The position numbers and the translations under genes were made by a program. A stretch of DNA of 64,000 nucleotides from UBA1858 sp964636225 (lineage in GTDB: Bacteria; Pseudomonadota; Gammaproteobacteria; UBA4575), in the NCBI GenBank assembly GCA_964636225.1, contig CAZWQM010000008.1, forward strand, positions 1-64,000. The letters are read 5' to 3'. Each line of letters starts with the position of its first letter. The stretch's first letter is position 1. The notes beneath the pieces were generated by a model that ran no database searches, had not been told where the DNA came from, and saw only the letters and a list, made by a program, of their open reading frames with translations. Positions 16,972 through 25,319 of the stretch are shown piece after piece.

Positions 16972-17493
16972 TTATGAAACTTTTATGAACTCAGGACTGT
17001 TAATACAAAGAACCTTTAACTTATTGTTTGCCTGCAAGCTATTTATAATAAACCTAGTTATCATGTGCCGATTTATTTTTCCATTGCTTGCGTATTTCCG
17101 CCTGTTCTTCAGGAGGCAGATTTTATACGATTTGTATTTTTGCTTGATTCTGGCACGTTCTTCAGGCGGTAACGATTGGAATTTTTTGCGCCTTTCCTGA
17201 AATTTTCTTTTTTCTTCAGGCGACATATTCGCCCAGTGTTGCATTCTTTGCTGTATTTTTTCCTTTTTTTCAGACGGGAGCTGATCCCAGCGCTGGGTTA
17301 TGTCATTTAGTTTTTTCCGCCGTTCAACAGGCAATGTTTGCCAATCACTTTTTAGCGGCATAAGAATACTTTGCTGCTGCGCATTCAGGTCATTCCATAG
17401 AATAGCTTCCCCTGCATAAACTCCATATGAAAAAAATAAAGCAATCAATATAAAAATTAATGGCATCCGCCTGAACACAGCTAAATCAACCAT
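16972..17493 (-). CDS. Exported DUF3106 protein, C terminus apparently frameshifted
   Basis: The start is the ATG at 17493, which overlaps the stop of the upstream gene (ATGGTTGA). A signal peptide (about 10-28, ending near VYAGEA) leads into tandem helical repeats with the DUF3106 pattern: LPVERRKKLN, LPSEKKEKIQ, MSPEEKRKF, LPPEERARIK. After QKYKSYK the reading frame becomes unrelated sequence to 16972. In the next frame the repeat continues perfectly as LPPEEQAEIRKQWKNKSAHDN and stops at 17054. One extra A in the AAAA run at 17121-17124 would restore it. So the natural end is probably 17054. It is the third gene of a sigma-factor operon; a periplasmic stress role is inferred. Confidence 0.75.
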   Translation of the reverse strand: MVDLAVFRRMPLIFILIALFFSYGVYAGEAILWNDLNAQQQSILMPLKSDWQTLPVERRKKLNDITQRWDQLPSEKKEKIQQRMQHWANMSPEEKRKFQERRKKFQSLPPEERARIKQKYKSYKICLLKNRRKYASNGKINRHMITRFIINSLQANNKLKVLCINSPEFIKVS

Positions 17494-17839
17494 TTTTCTG
17501 CTGAGATAACCAGATATAAAAATCATATTGTTCGTATAACTCTATGCCATCATCGCTGTCCAACAATAGCGTTGCTATCATCTCCGCATCATTACTCAGC
17601 GGATGGCCAGGTGATGAGAGATATAAAAACGCGGCAAATATGGAAATACTGGCAAAACTTGCAATACCGCTCCAGGCAGTGACTCGCTTATACCAGGGAA
17701 CTGGCGTTGCTTCCGATTGCAGTACTTTGGCACGCGCCATTTGTAATTGATAACGAGTATCTTGATCAATATGTGCGACCGACTCATCAAGAGTCGACTT
17801 AATCTGTTGAATCAGCTTGTCTTGTTCAGCCGGTTTCAT
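17486..17839 (-). CDS. Single-pass membrane protein, probable anti-sigma factor (DUF3619-like)
   Basis: 117 residues: a charged cytoplasmic N-terminal half (about 1-50, with RYQLQMARAKVLQ), one membrane helix (about 54-74, SGIASFASISIFAAFLYL) and a short acidic periplasmic tail. The start overlaps the sigma-factor stop by 4 bp (ATGA) and its end overlaps the DUF3106 start. Small size, single membrane span and position right after an ECF sigma gene fit an anti-sigma factor. The resemblance to DUF3619 is from layout and pattern only. No ZAS-type His-Cys motif is present. Confidence 0.7.
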   Translation of the reverse strand: MKPAEQDKLIQQIKSTLDESVAHIDQDTRYQLQMARAKVLQSEATPVPWYKRVTAWSGIASFASISIFAAFLYLSSPGHPLSNDAEMIATLLLDSDDGIELYEQYDFYIWLSQQKNG

Positions 17840-18411
17840 AATGCATCTTCCAGTAAAGTTTGTAACGATTGTAACGCACGCGACAAATGTGTTTTCACAC
17901 TACCGCTGGAACACTTTAAAATAGTGGCCGTCTCATTAACACTAAACCCTTCCCAAATGCGCAGCAAGAATACTTGCCGTTGACGTAACGATAACTGGCT
18001 TAGCGCAGTTTTCAGTTTTTGCATGTTGATCTCACTACTTAAACGCTGCTCAGGAGATTCATGGGTACTGGGTATTTGCGCTTCCAGCCAATCCTCATCC
18101 GATTCCTGCACAGGTTTGAATAAATGCAGTCTCATTCGAACCGAACTCCAGCGGTGCCAGAACCTGATTTTATTCTGCAAAATTCGGTAAAACAGAGGAC
18201 GCCATTCATCAATGGGCTTGTGTAAATAGTGCTTCATCAAAGCTTCCATGGCATCCTGGACCAGATCCACAGCCTCATCCGTGCGGCGCGTTTCTATCAT
18301 CGCCATTCGAAACGCCCTTTGCTCAATCGCGCGGTAGAAATCGGCTAGTTCCCTGCGCTGATCTTGTGTAACCTTCAGTACAATATCCTCACTACACTGT
18401 TCGATAAACAT
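17836..18411 (-). CDS. ECF-type RNA polymerase sigma factor
   Basis: 191 residues from the ATG at 18411. Region 2 includes FYRAIEQRAFRMAM and AVDLVQDAMEALMKHYL (core binding and -10 recognition); region 4 is LSLRQRQVFLLRIWEGFSVNETATILKCSSGSVKTHLSRAL, a helix-turn-helix for -35 recognition, written here as the stretch from about residue 140 to 180. An in-frame extension to 18486 has no sigma homology; GAGAG lies ahead of the chosen ATG. It heads a three-gene operon with a membrane protein and a DUF3106 protein. The inducing signal is unknown. Confidence 0.9.
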   Translation of the reverse strand: MFIEQCSEDIVLKVTQDQRRELADFYRAIEQRAFRMAMIETRRTDEAVDLVQDAMEALMKHYLHKPIDEWRPLFYRILQNKIRFWHRWSSVRMRLHLFKPVQESDEDWLEAQIPSTHESPEQRLSSEINMQKLKTALSQLSLRQRQVFLLRIWEGFSVNETATILKCSSGSVKTHLSRALQSLQTLLEDAL

Positions 18412-18516
18412 GAGCGTACTCTCAATATAGATCGACTTACTCGTATAACGAACGTTCACTGAAATAGGTTGACATTCACCCTCCATTGTCCCGATATCGA
18501 TCTCTCTTAAAGGTAT

Positions 18517-18716
18517 TTATTCACAATAAACGCTAAACTAATATGAATATCACTTCAAACAGAATAGCTGTTCACAAAACTCCTTAAGTGTATGATTTTT
18601 AAACGAGAATAGTTGTGTATATTTTATTCATTCTAATAATTATTAGCTCAGGAAACACATTTGTGCGGTTTATTACAACCTTTGTCCACATAGTTATCCA
18701 CAGCTTCTGTGGATAA
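18517..18716. other. Second DnaA-box cluster upstream of priA
   Basis: The 364-bp gap between the sigma and priA starts holds TTATTCACA (18517-18525), TTGTCCACA (18682-18690, one mismatch), TTATCCACA (18694-18702) and inverted TGTGGATAA (18708-18716). The last three repeat the spacing seen upstream of rpmE exactly (start-to-start 12, then 14). The flanks between them are also alike, so the modules are related copies. DnaA-linked control of priA, a replication-restart helicase, is a natural guess. Confidence 0.65.
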
Positions 18717-18775
18717 TTTAATGAACGATATCGAGTGCATTTTTAATATTTTCATGAAGTAATGTACGCAGCTCT

Positions 18776-20974
18776 ATGACTAAAAAGAAATTTGCACAAG
18801 TTGGTATAGATACGCCTTTGCGTAGATTGTTTGACTATCGCATTCCCCCCCACCTGCCCGACTTGCAGCCCGGGGAACGGGTGCAGGTTCCTTTTGGACG
18901 GCGTAGTTGTGTTGGCATTGTGATTCAATTACTCGTGTCCACAAGTGTTGAAGATCAAAAACTAAAAAGCATTCAGGCTCGGCTGGATGATCAGACTGTT
19001 TTTGACCGTGAGTCTTTTAACTTAATTCGCTGGGCCGCCCGCTATTACCAGTATCCACTGGGAGCGGCGTTATTCAGTGCGTTGCCACCCGCATTGCGCA
19101 AAATAACGTCTGTTTCAGCCGAGACAAACGACTATCGCTGGCATGTTACACAGATCCCCGATGATATTTTATCGCGCGCCCCCAAACAGCATCGTATCTA
19201 TACATGGATTCGGAAGCATACGGAGGGAGTTGAGAATGAACAACTAAAATCCGAATTTCCGGGGAGTCTCTCTATAATCAAAACACTGCAACAACGTGGT
19301 TTAATTGAAAAGCATCCGCACTCGTCTGCTGCACATGAAGGTATTGTTGAATCTCCCGCCAATTTAAAGCTGACAGATGATCAATCTGCCGTGAGTCAGT
19401 ACATCATTCAAGAATTAAATCGTTTTTCGGTGCATTTACTGGAAGGTGTCACAGGCAGTGGCAAAACGGAGGTGTACTTCCACATCATTTCACAGGTACT
19501 GCAATCCGCCCAGGCGCAGGTGCTTATTCTGGTTCCGGAAATCGGGCTGACGCCGCAACTATACAGCCGCCTAGAAAAGCATTTTTCAATACCCATCGGA
19601 TTATTGCACTCTAATATTACTGAGAAGCAACGCAAAAATACTTGGCTAAATATACGCAAAGGAGAAATCCGTATTGTGCTCGGCACACGTCTGGCAGTTT
19701 TCACGCCCATTCCCCACCTCCAACTGATTGTTGTTGACGAAGAACACGATGCTTCACTCAAACAGCAGGATGGTTTTACTTATCATGCGAGAGATGTCGC
19801 TACGTATCGTGCCAAGCAATTATCCATTCCGCTCATACTGGGCAGCGCCACGCCTTCCTTTGAATCCATTCAAAATGCCCAGCGGAGGAAATACCAGCAC
19901 TTGCAGCTCAAGCAACGCGTCCATTCGGGGTTAATGCCGAAGCTTCAGTTTGCTGACATGAGAATGGAACGTACAGGAACCATTTTATCCACTCCGTTGG
20001 TGAATGCCATGCATACCCATTTACAGGCTGGCCAGCAAGTAATTCTGTTTTTGAATCGACGCGGTTATGCGCCTGCATTACTCTGCCATGATTGTGGCTG
20101 GGTGGCCAAATGCTCGCGTTGCGATGCCAACATGACATTCCATAGCCATGCGAACCGATTAATATGCCATCACTGTGACCGCAGTCAGAACAAACCCACT
20201 GGCTGCCCTCAATGTAATTCCGCCAATCTGATAATGATTGGCCATGGCACGCAGCGGATCGAGGAAGAATTGACCCAGCTGTTTGCAGATTATTCCGTGA
20301 TTCGTCTTGATCGCGATGTGACACGTCGTAAAGGCTCGCTGGAAAAAATCCTCAATGATATTCACTACATGAGACATCAGATAATTATCGGCACACAGAT
20401 TTTATCCAAAGGACATGACTTTCCAAAAGTATCACTGGTTGGCATTCTGGATATTGATTACGGCATCCACAGTACGGATTATCGCGCCCTGGAACGCAGT
20501 GCACAGTTGCTGATACAGGTCGCTGGCCGCTCAGGCCGCCGTCATACACGAGGGGAAGTATTTATACAGACACACACACCTGACCATCCGTTATTGCAAA
20601 CGCTGCTTCACCAGGGTTATTCGGCCTTTGCAACGCAGGCATTACAGACGCGGGCAGAATGGAAACTGCCTCCTTTTACACATCACATTTCGATCCGAGC
20701 ACGCAGTCTCAACCAGTCGGCTTTGTTTGATTTTCTGGATCAGCTGGCTCACAGCGCCAGAACCCAGCTACCCAAAGAGATATCTGTTCAGGGTCCTATT
20801 ACACCAATCATGGAAAAAAAAGCTGGTCAATTCCGCGCCTTTATTCTACTAGTGTTTGATAAACGCGGTTCTTTAACTCAGGCTATTGATGCCTGGTTAA
20901 ATCACATTGAAACACTGAGTGAAACACGTAAAGTTCGCTGGAGTGTTGATGTCGACCCGATGGATAATTTCTGA
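18776..20974 (+). CDS. priA: Primosomal replication-restart helicase PriA
   Basis: 732 residues. An N-terminal DNA-binding part (1-200) is followed by a 3'-5' superfamily 2 helicase: Walker A GVTGSGKTEVYF, Walker B VVDEEHD, and helicase C motifs ending in VAGRSGR. The inserted zinc-binding region has eight cysteines (CHDCGWVAKCSRC, then CHHCDRS and CPQCNS). PriA reloads the replisome at stalled forks. The next genes argS and the SPOR protein follow on the same strand, a common gammaproteobacterial order. Confidence 0.97.
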   Translation: MTKKKFAQVGIDTPLRRLFDYRIPPHLPDLQPGERVQVPFGRRSCVGIVIQLLVSTSVEDQKLKSIQARLDDQTVFDRESFNLIRWAARYYQYPLGAALFSALPPALRKITSVSAETNDYRWHVTQIPDDILSRAPKQHRIYTWIRKHTEGVENEQLKSEFPGSLSIIKTLQQRGLIEKHPHSSAAHEGIVESPANLKLTDDQSAVSQYIIQELNRFSVHLLEGVTGSGKTEVYFHIISQVLQSAQAQVLILVPEIGLTPQLYSRLEKHFSIPIGLLHSNITEKQRKNTWLNIRKGEIRIVLGTRLAVFTPIPHLQLIVVDEEHDASLKQQDGFTYHARDVATYRAKQLSIPLILGSATPSFESIQNAQRRKYQHLQLKQRVHSGLMPKLQFADMRMERTGTILSTPLVNAMHTHLQAGQQVILFLNRRGYAPALLCHDCGWVAKCSRCDANMTFHSHANRLICHHCDRSQNKPTGCPQCNSANLIMIGHGTQRIEEELTQLFADYSVIRLDRDVTRRKGSLEKILNDIHYMRHQIIIGTQILSKGHDFPKVSLVGILDIDYGIHSTDYRALERSAQLLIQVAGRSGRRHTRGEVFIQTHTPDHPLLQTLLHQGYSAFATQALQTRAEWKLPPFTHHISIRARSLNQSALFDFLDQLAHSARTQLPKEISVQGPITPIMEKKAGQFRAFILLVFDKRGSLTQAIDAWLNHIETLSETRKVRWSVDVDPMDNF

Positions 20975-21035
20975 TTCATTTATTCATGCCAAATTCAGGT
21001 ACAATGCTGCGCTTTAAATCCATGGGTACACCGAA

Positions 21036-22787
21036 TTGAAGGAAAACATCACTCAGGCCATTGCCGAAGCAATACAGCATTTATCATTGCAAAATAAAAT
21101 TCAGGGTGAATTTTCCGGTGATGTACAAATCACTCGAAGCAAGGATCCGGCCCACGGAGATTACGCGAGCAATGTCGCTATGACTGCGGCAAAGATATAT
21201 CACATGGCACCTAGACAGCTGGCTGAGCTGCTATGCGAACAACTAAACACTTCGCCTTTATTTGAAAAAATAGAAATCGCCGGACCCGGCTTCATCAACT
21301 TTTTTATAGCACAAAAAAATCATACCCAGATTATTCATGAGATTTTTTCCAAAACAAGCGATTATGGTAACAACCAAACAGGTCAGGGAGAATCCATTCA
21401 CCTTGAATTTGTCTCCGCCAACCCCACCGGCCCCTTGCATGTGGGACACGGACGGGGTGCCGCATACGGTGCCACGCTGGCCAACATATATCGCGCCAAT
21501 GGATACAGTGTTCATCGCGAATACTATGTGAATGATGCCGGTCGCCAGATGGATATACTTGCCACCTCCGTGTGGTTACGTTATCTGGATTTATGTGGTG
21601 CAGAATTTACATTTCCAAGTAATGCTTATAAAGGTGATTACATTTGGGATATTGCTGCCACGGCACACCGAACACACGCAGATAGCTATTTTGCCGCACC
21701 TGGTTCATTTTCCCGTGATTTACCTAAAGACGAACCTGAAGGTGGAGATAAGGAAGCTTATATTGATGCGCTGATCAACGTAGCTAAAGAACAATTACAG
21801 CCACAAGGCTATGCTGTCTTCTTCAATCTTGCAATTGATACCATCCTGACAGATATCAAAGATGATTTGCATTTGTTCGGTGTGGATTATGACCAGTGGT
21901 ACTCGGAACGTCGCTTATTTGAAAGCAACCAGATTAATACCGACATTGAAAAATTAAAAACCAGTGGACATGTGTATGAAAAGAATGGTGCTTTATGGTT
22001 TGCCAGCTCCAAGCTTGGCGACGAAAAAGATCGTGTGGTCGTCAGGGAGAATGGCCAACCGACCTACTTTGCATCCGACATTGCCTATCATGCCGAAAAG
22101 TTTGCTGGAGGCTACAGCAAAATAATTAACATCTGGGGTGCAGATCATCATGGCTACATTGCCAGGGTACGAGCCGCTTTAAAAGCGCTGGATCTTGATG
22201 ACTCCAAACTGGATATACTGTTAGTACAGTTCGCTAATTTGTATCGCGGAAATGTAAAACAACAAATGTCTACTCGCTCGGGTGAATTTGTTACTCTGCG
22301 CGCGTTAAGAAAGGAAGTCGGTTCAGATGCTGCCCGATTCTTTTACGTGATGCGCAAAAGCGAGCAACATCTTGATTTTGATCTGGAACTGGCCACTTCG
22401 AGCAGTAACGAAAATCCAATGTATTATGTGCAATATGCACATGCCAGAATCTGTAGTGTGCTCAGACAAGCTGAGACGACTCCGGATACTGGTAACCTCA
22501 ATGACCTGGAAGAATTGCTCACCGAGGAAAGCGAACACGCTTTAATGCAAAAACTTGCCGATTATCCTGAGGTTATTATTTCCTCCTGTAATAAGCAGGC
22601 GCCGCACTTATTGGTGAATTACCTGCGTGAACTCGCACAGAAATTTCATGGCTACTACAATGAGACACAGTTTCTAGTGGAGTCGGCGGCCCTTAGAAAT
22701 GCGCGCCTGTTATTAATCATGGCAGCTCAGCAGGTTCTGGCTAATGGCTTAACCATTCTGGGCGTACATGCGCCTGATAAAATGTAG
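21036..22787 (+). CDS. argS: Arginyl-tRNA synthetase
   Basis: A 583-residue class I synthetase. The HIGH motif is PTGPLHVGHGRGA and the KMSKS-like motif is QQMSTRSGEF. The N-terminal Add-1 domain and the C-terminal anticodon-binding helices (from about 455) are complete. The start is a TTG at 21036: the only nearby upstream ATG (21022) runs into a stop after five codons. TACAAT at 21000-21005 is a possible -10 box. The SPOR gene begins 9 bp downstream. Confidence 0.96.
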   Translation: MKENITQAIAEAIQHLSLQNKIQGEFSGDVQITRSKDPAHGDYASNVAMTAAKIYHMAPRQLAELLCEQLNTSPLFEKIEIAGPGFINFFIAQKNHTQIIHEIFSKTSDYGNNQTGQGESIHLEFVSANPTGPLHVGHGRGAAYGATLANIYRANGYSVHREYYVNDAGRQMDILATSVWLRYLDLCGAEFTFPSNAYKGDYIWDIAATAHRTHADSYFAAPGSFSRDLPKDEPEGGDKEAYIDALINVAKEQLQPQGYAVFFNLAIDTILTDIKDDLHLFGVDYDQWYSERRLFESNQINTDIEKLKTSGHVYEKNGALWFASSKLGDEKDRVVVRENGQPTYFASDIAYHAEKFAGGYSKIINIWGADHHGYIARVRAALKALDLDDSKLDILLVQFANLYRGNVKQQMSTRSGEFVTLRALRKEVGSDAARFFYVMRKSEQHLDFDLELATSSSNENPMYYVQYAHARICSVLRQAETTPDTGNLNDLEELLTEESEHALMQKLADYPEVIISSCNKQAPHLLVNYLRELAQKFHGYYNETQFLVESAALRNARLLLIMAAQQVLANGLTILGVHAPDKM

Positions 22788-22796
22788 AAATCTCTT

Positions 22797-23321
22797 ATGG
22801 CTAGACAAAGCACTCGTAAAAAAAGAAAACCCGCGGCAACAAAACCCTTACCTGGCTGGCTGTGGTTAGCCACAGGCTTGGTGATAGGACTCAGTGCAAC
22901 CTTCCTTCCACGAATCAATGATAAAATCAATAATAGTCACTCTAACTCTCAAGAACAGGAAGAGTTGTCGGTTGCGCCCGTCACCAAGAGAACTTTTGAC
23001 TTTTATACTATCCTGCCAGAGCTTGAGGTAATTGTAGACAAAGATATCGAGGACACTTCAAGCGTACCCAGTAAAAAGCTTCCCGCTGGTGAGTACGTAT
23101 TACAAGTGGGTTCTTTCAAAAGCAGCGATGAAGCTGACAGTTTAAAAGCGCAACTTGCATTAATGGGCGTTGAAACCAATATCGAAGTGGTGAAAGTAAA
23201 TACCATTAACTGGCATCGTGTCCGTGTTGGACCCAGCAAAGATATCGATCAGCTGCAAACTACGCAAAAACGTTTGCGCACTAAAAATATGGATTCTATT
23301 TTATTAAAAGTTCGCAGCTGA
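22797..23321 (+). CDS. SPOR-domain cell-division protein (FtsN-like)
   Basis: 174 residues: a basic cytoplasmic N terminus (ARQSTRKKRKPAATK), one membrane helix (about 22-40), a linker, and a C-terminal SPOR domain (about 98-174) starting at GEYVLQVGSFKSSDEADSLKAQL, with a typical WHRVRVGPSKD segment. SPOR domains bind denuded septal peptidoglycan. The position after priA-argS matches the gene called ftsN or SPOR protein in related genomes, but it is much shorter than E. coli FtsN. The essential FtsN motif of the linker cannot be assigned with confidence. Confidence 0.85.
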   Translation: MARQSTRKKRKPAATKPLPGWLWLATGLVIGLSATFLPRINDKINNSHSNSQEQEELSVAPVTKRTFDFYTILPELEVIVDKDIEDTSSVPSKKLPAGEYVLQVGSFKSSDEADSLKAQLALMGVETNIEVVKVNTINWHRVRVGPSKDIDQLQTTQKRLRTKNMDSILLKVRS

Positions 23322-23340
23322 TTTTACTGTCTATTATTAA

Positions 23341-23979
23341 CTACTTCTCACACTTGCAATCACATTCAGCCTTGGCTGGCATACTGGAAATATTTCCATT
23401 TTCAAGACGTTGAATTCTTTCTTCCAGGTCTTGCATTTTTCTCTTCTGCATAGCTACTTCCGCCACCGACAGATCTTCAACAGTAGCAACCTGCTTCACA
23501 TCCATTCCCTGAATGCCTGCTTCAACCAGCTTGAGAGCCTCTTTAGTTTTATGCGAGTTAGGGGTCAGCGCATTGCGTGAATCCATAATTTCATAACTGT
23601 TATATTTACCGTTCGCTTTAGTTTCTGTCACCAGACGCACCATTGGCGAATTACCGGCAATATCCGAAGAAGCTAAATCGGAATAATTTTCGCTATGCAG
23701 TACTTCATAGGAATTATTTCTTCGGCTCCATGAGATGACTGATAAACCATTTTGAGTAAACACGATATAGCCTTTTTCCCGACTGTTACCGCCTGACAAA
23801 AGTCCGATACCTTTTTTATTGGGATAGAAATAAACATTACTGGATAACAGGATAGATTCGTTTTCACTCACTACACCACTGGCTCTCACTTTCTCAAAGA
23901 ACTCGGCGTTATCATCGGCCTGAACCGAAACAAATACAAAACTCAATACAAACAACGCAACTGCAACTATAGATTTCAT
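23341..23979 (-). CDS. Uncharacterised exported protein with C-terminal coiled coil and CDCKC tail
   Basis: I do not recognise this 212-residue protein. It has a Sec signal peptide (hydrophobic 4-20, cleavage near VQADD). The mature part has short beta-like segments with an NSREKGYIVFT stretch, then a C-terminal helix rich in Lys/Glu/Arg (about 170-195, QKRKMQDLEERIQRLEN) likely to form a coiled coil. It ends in CDCKCEK, three closely spaced cysteines that could bind metal or form disulfides. It is convergent with the SPOR gene, 19 bp away. Confidence 0.6.
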   Translation of the reverse strand: MKSIVAVALFVLSFVFVSVQADDNAEFFEKVRASGVVSENESILLSSNVYFYPNKKGIGLLSGGNSREKGYIVFTQNGLSVISWSRRNNSYEVLHSENYSDLASSDIAGNSPMVRLVTETKANGKYNSYEIMDSRNALTPNSHKTKEALKLVEAGIQGMDVKQVATVEDLSVAEVAMQKRKMQDLEERIQRLENGNISSMPAKAECDCKCEK

Positions 23980-24127
23980 AAAAAAATAATCATCCTTCCG
24001 GTATTGGTAATTTCTAATGGTTATGATTATATGTGAAATGGCGAGCTAATAGGCCTAATTAACGTTTTTTGATTTCGAAATTCTCTATAAATATCATCAA
24101 ATTAGATAAAATCACGTTCGACATTAG

Positions 24128-24155
24128 GCGCAACATTGGTGCACTATATTAGTGC
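24128..24155. promoter_or_regulatory. Two overlapping NtrC-like boxes upstream of nadA
   Basis: GCACTATATTAGTGC (24141-24155) differs by one base from the E. coli glnA NtrC site as I recall it (GCACTATATTGGTGC). GCGCAACATTGGTGC (24128-24142) matches the same site at 12 of 15 positions and overlaps it by two bases. I found no TGGCAC-N5-TTGC sigma-54 promoter on either strand nearby. Binding by another palindrome-reading regulator is possible. Confidence 0.45.
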
Positions 24156-24232
24156 GTTGATGCATATTTTCATTCTGCCCAGCTCCAAATGTGTATTATA
24201 TTTATCCAAAATACTTCCAACTACATCAGATT

Positions 24233-25264
24233 ATGCAACTAGAAAATTACCCCGTAACCGCTGAAATTCAGGCTCAAATACCTCATTTTCAAGGGCTTGA
24301 ACGAACCGAGCTGATTGATCGAATTAAACAATTGCTAATCAAGCAAAACGCGGTACTGGTGGCCCACTATTACACTCACGAAGACTTGCAGGAAATTGCT
24401 GAAGAGACCGGCGGGGCGGTGGCAGATTCTCTAGAAATGGCAAGATTTGGCAGTCAGCATTCCGCCACGACTCTGATTGTGGCCGGGGTAAAATTTATGG
24501 GTGAGACTGCGAAAATATTAACTCCGGAAAAGCGTGTATTAATGCCCACGCTGGAAGCCACCTGCTCGCTTGACTTAAGCTGTCCAGCTGATCAGTTCAA
24601 TGACTTTTGTAAGCAGCATCCCGATCGTACTTCCGTGGTATACGCCAATACCAGCGCTGCTGTGAAAGCACGCGCGGATTGGGTAGTGACCTCAAGTATA
24701 GCAGTACCCATTATTTCCCATTTAATGGACAAAAATGAAAAAATCCTGTGGGCTCCTGATAAACACCTTGGCCGCTATTTGCAGAAAGTAACTGGTGCCG
24801 ACATGCTGCTGTGGGACGGCTCATGTATTGTGCATGAGGAATTCAAGGCACGTTCGCTGGGCAGTGTGATCGAGCAACATCCGGATGCGGCCGTACTGGT
24901 ACACCCGGAATCGCCACAGAGCGTCATCGAAATGGCCGATGTCGTCGGCTCAACCAGCGCTCTGATCAATGCGGCCCAGACTCTGGAGAATAAATCGTTT
25001 ATTGTAGCGACAGATAACCGCATTTTTTACAAAATGAAGCAGTTGGCACCGAATAAGATCTTTATCGAGGCACCAACTGCAGGCGAAGGTGCCACATGTA
25101 AAAGTTGCGCGCATTGCCCGTGGATGGCGATGAATGGATTACACAATTTATTACATGTCTTGGAAACAGGTGAAAATGAAATATTTGTTGATGAAGATAT
25201 TCGCAAAGCCGCATACCGCTCAACCATGCGCATGCTCGACTTTGCTCGAGACTTCAACAAATAG
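24233..25264 (+). CDS. nadA: Quinolinate synthase A
   Basis: A 343-residue [4Fe-4S] enzyme that condenses iminoaspartate with dihydroxyacetone phosphate to quinolinate in NAD synthesis. Cluster cysteines are visible in EATCSLDLSC and in CKSCAHCPWMAMN near the C terminus, the latter the classic C-x2-C-x2-C group. Substrate residues occur in VAHYYTHEDLQEIAE. The ATG at 24233 gives the family start MQLENYPV; an in-frame GTG at 24191 adds only unmatched residues. NadB and NadC are not adjacent. Confidence 0.96.
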   Translation: MQLENYPVTAEIQAQIPHFQGLERTELIDRIKQLLIKQNAVLVAHYYTHEDLQEIAEETGGAVADSLEMARFGSQHSATTLIVAGVKFMGETAKILTPEKRVLMPTLEATCSLDLSCPADQFNDFCKQHPDRTSVVYANTSAAVKARADWVVTSSIAVPIISHLMDKNEKILWAPDKHLGRYLQKVTGADMLLWDGSCIVHEEFKARSLGSVIEQHPDAAVLVHPESPQSVIEMADVVGSTSALINAAQTLENKSFIVATDNRIFYKMKQLAPNKIFIEAPTAGEGATCKSCAHCPWMAMNGLHNLLHVLETGENEIFVDEDIRKAAYRSTMRMLDFARDFNK

Positions 25265-25288
25265 ACTTTCATTATTGTTGCACAATAC

Positions 25289-25313
25289 CCCTGTTTCTTG
25301 TTACTAAACAGGG
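25289..25313 (+). repeat. Hairpin covering the ribosome site of the next gene
   Basis: CCCTGTTT (25289-25296) and AAACAGGG (25306-25313) form a perfect 8-bp stem with a 9-nt loop. The right arm contains most of the purine-rich AGGGAA ribosome site of the gene starting at 25320. It may be a weak nadA terminator, or may restrict translation of the downstream gene. Confidence 0.5.
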
Positions 25314-25319
25314 AACGCT

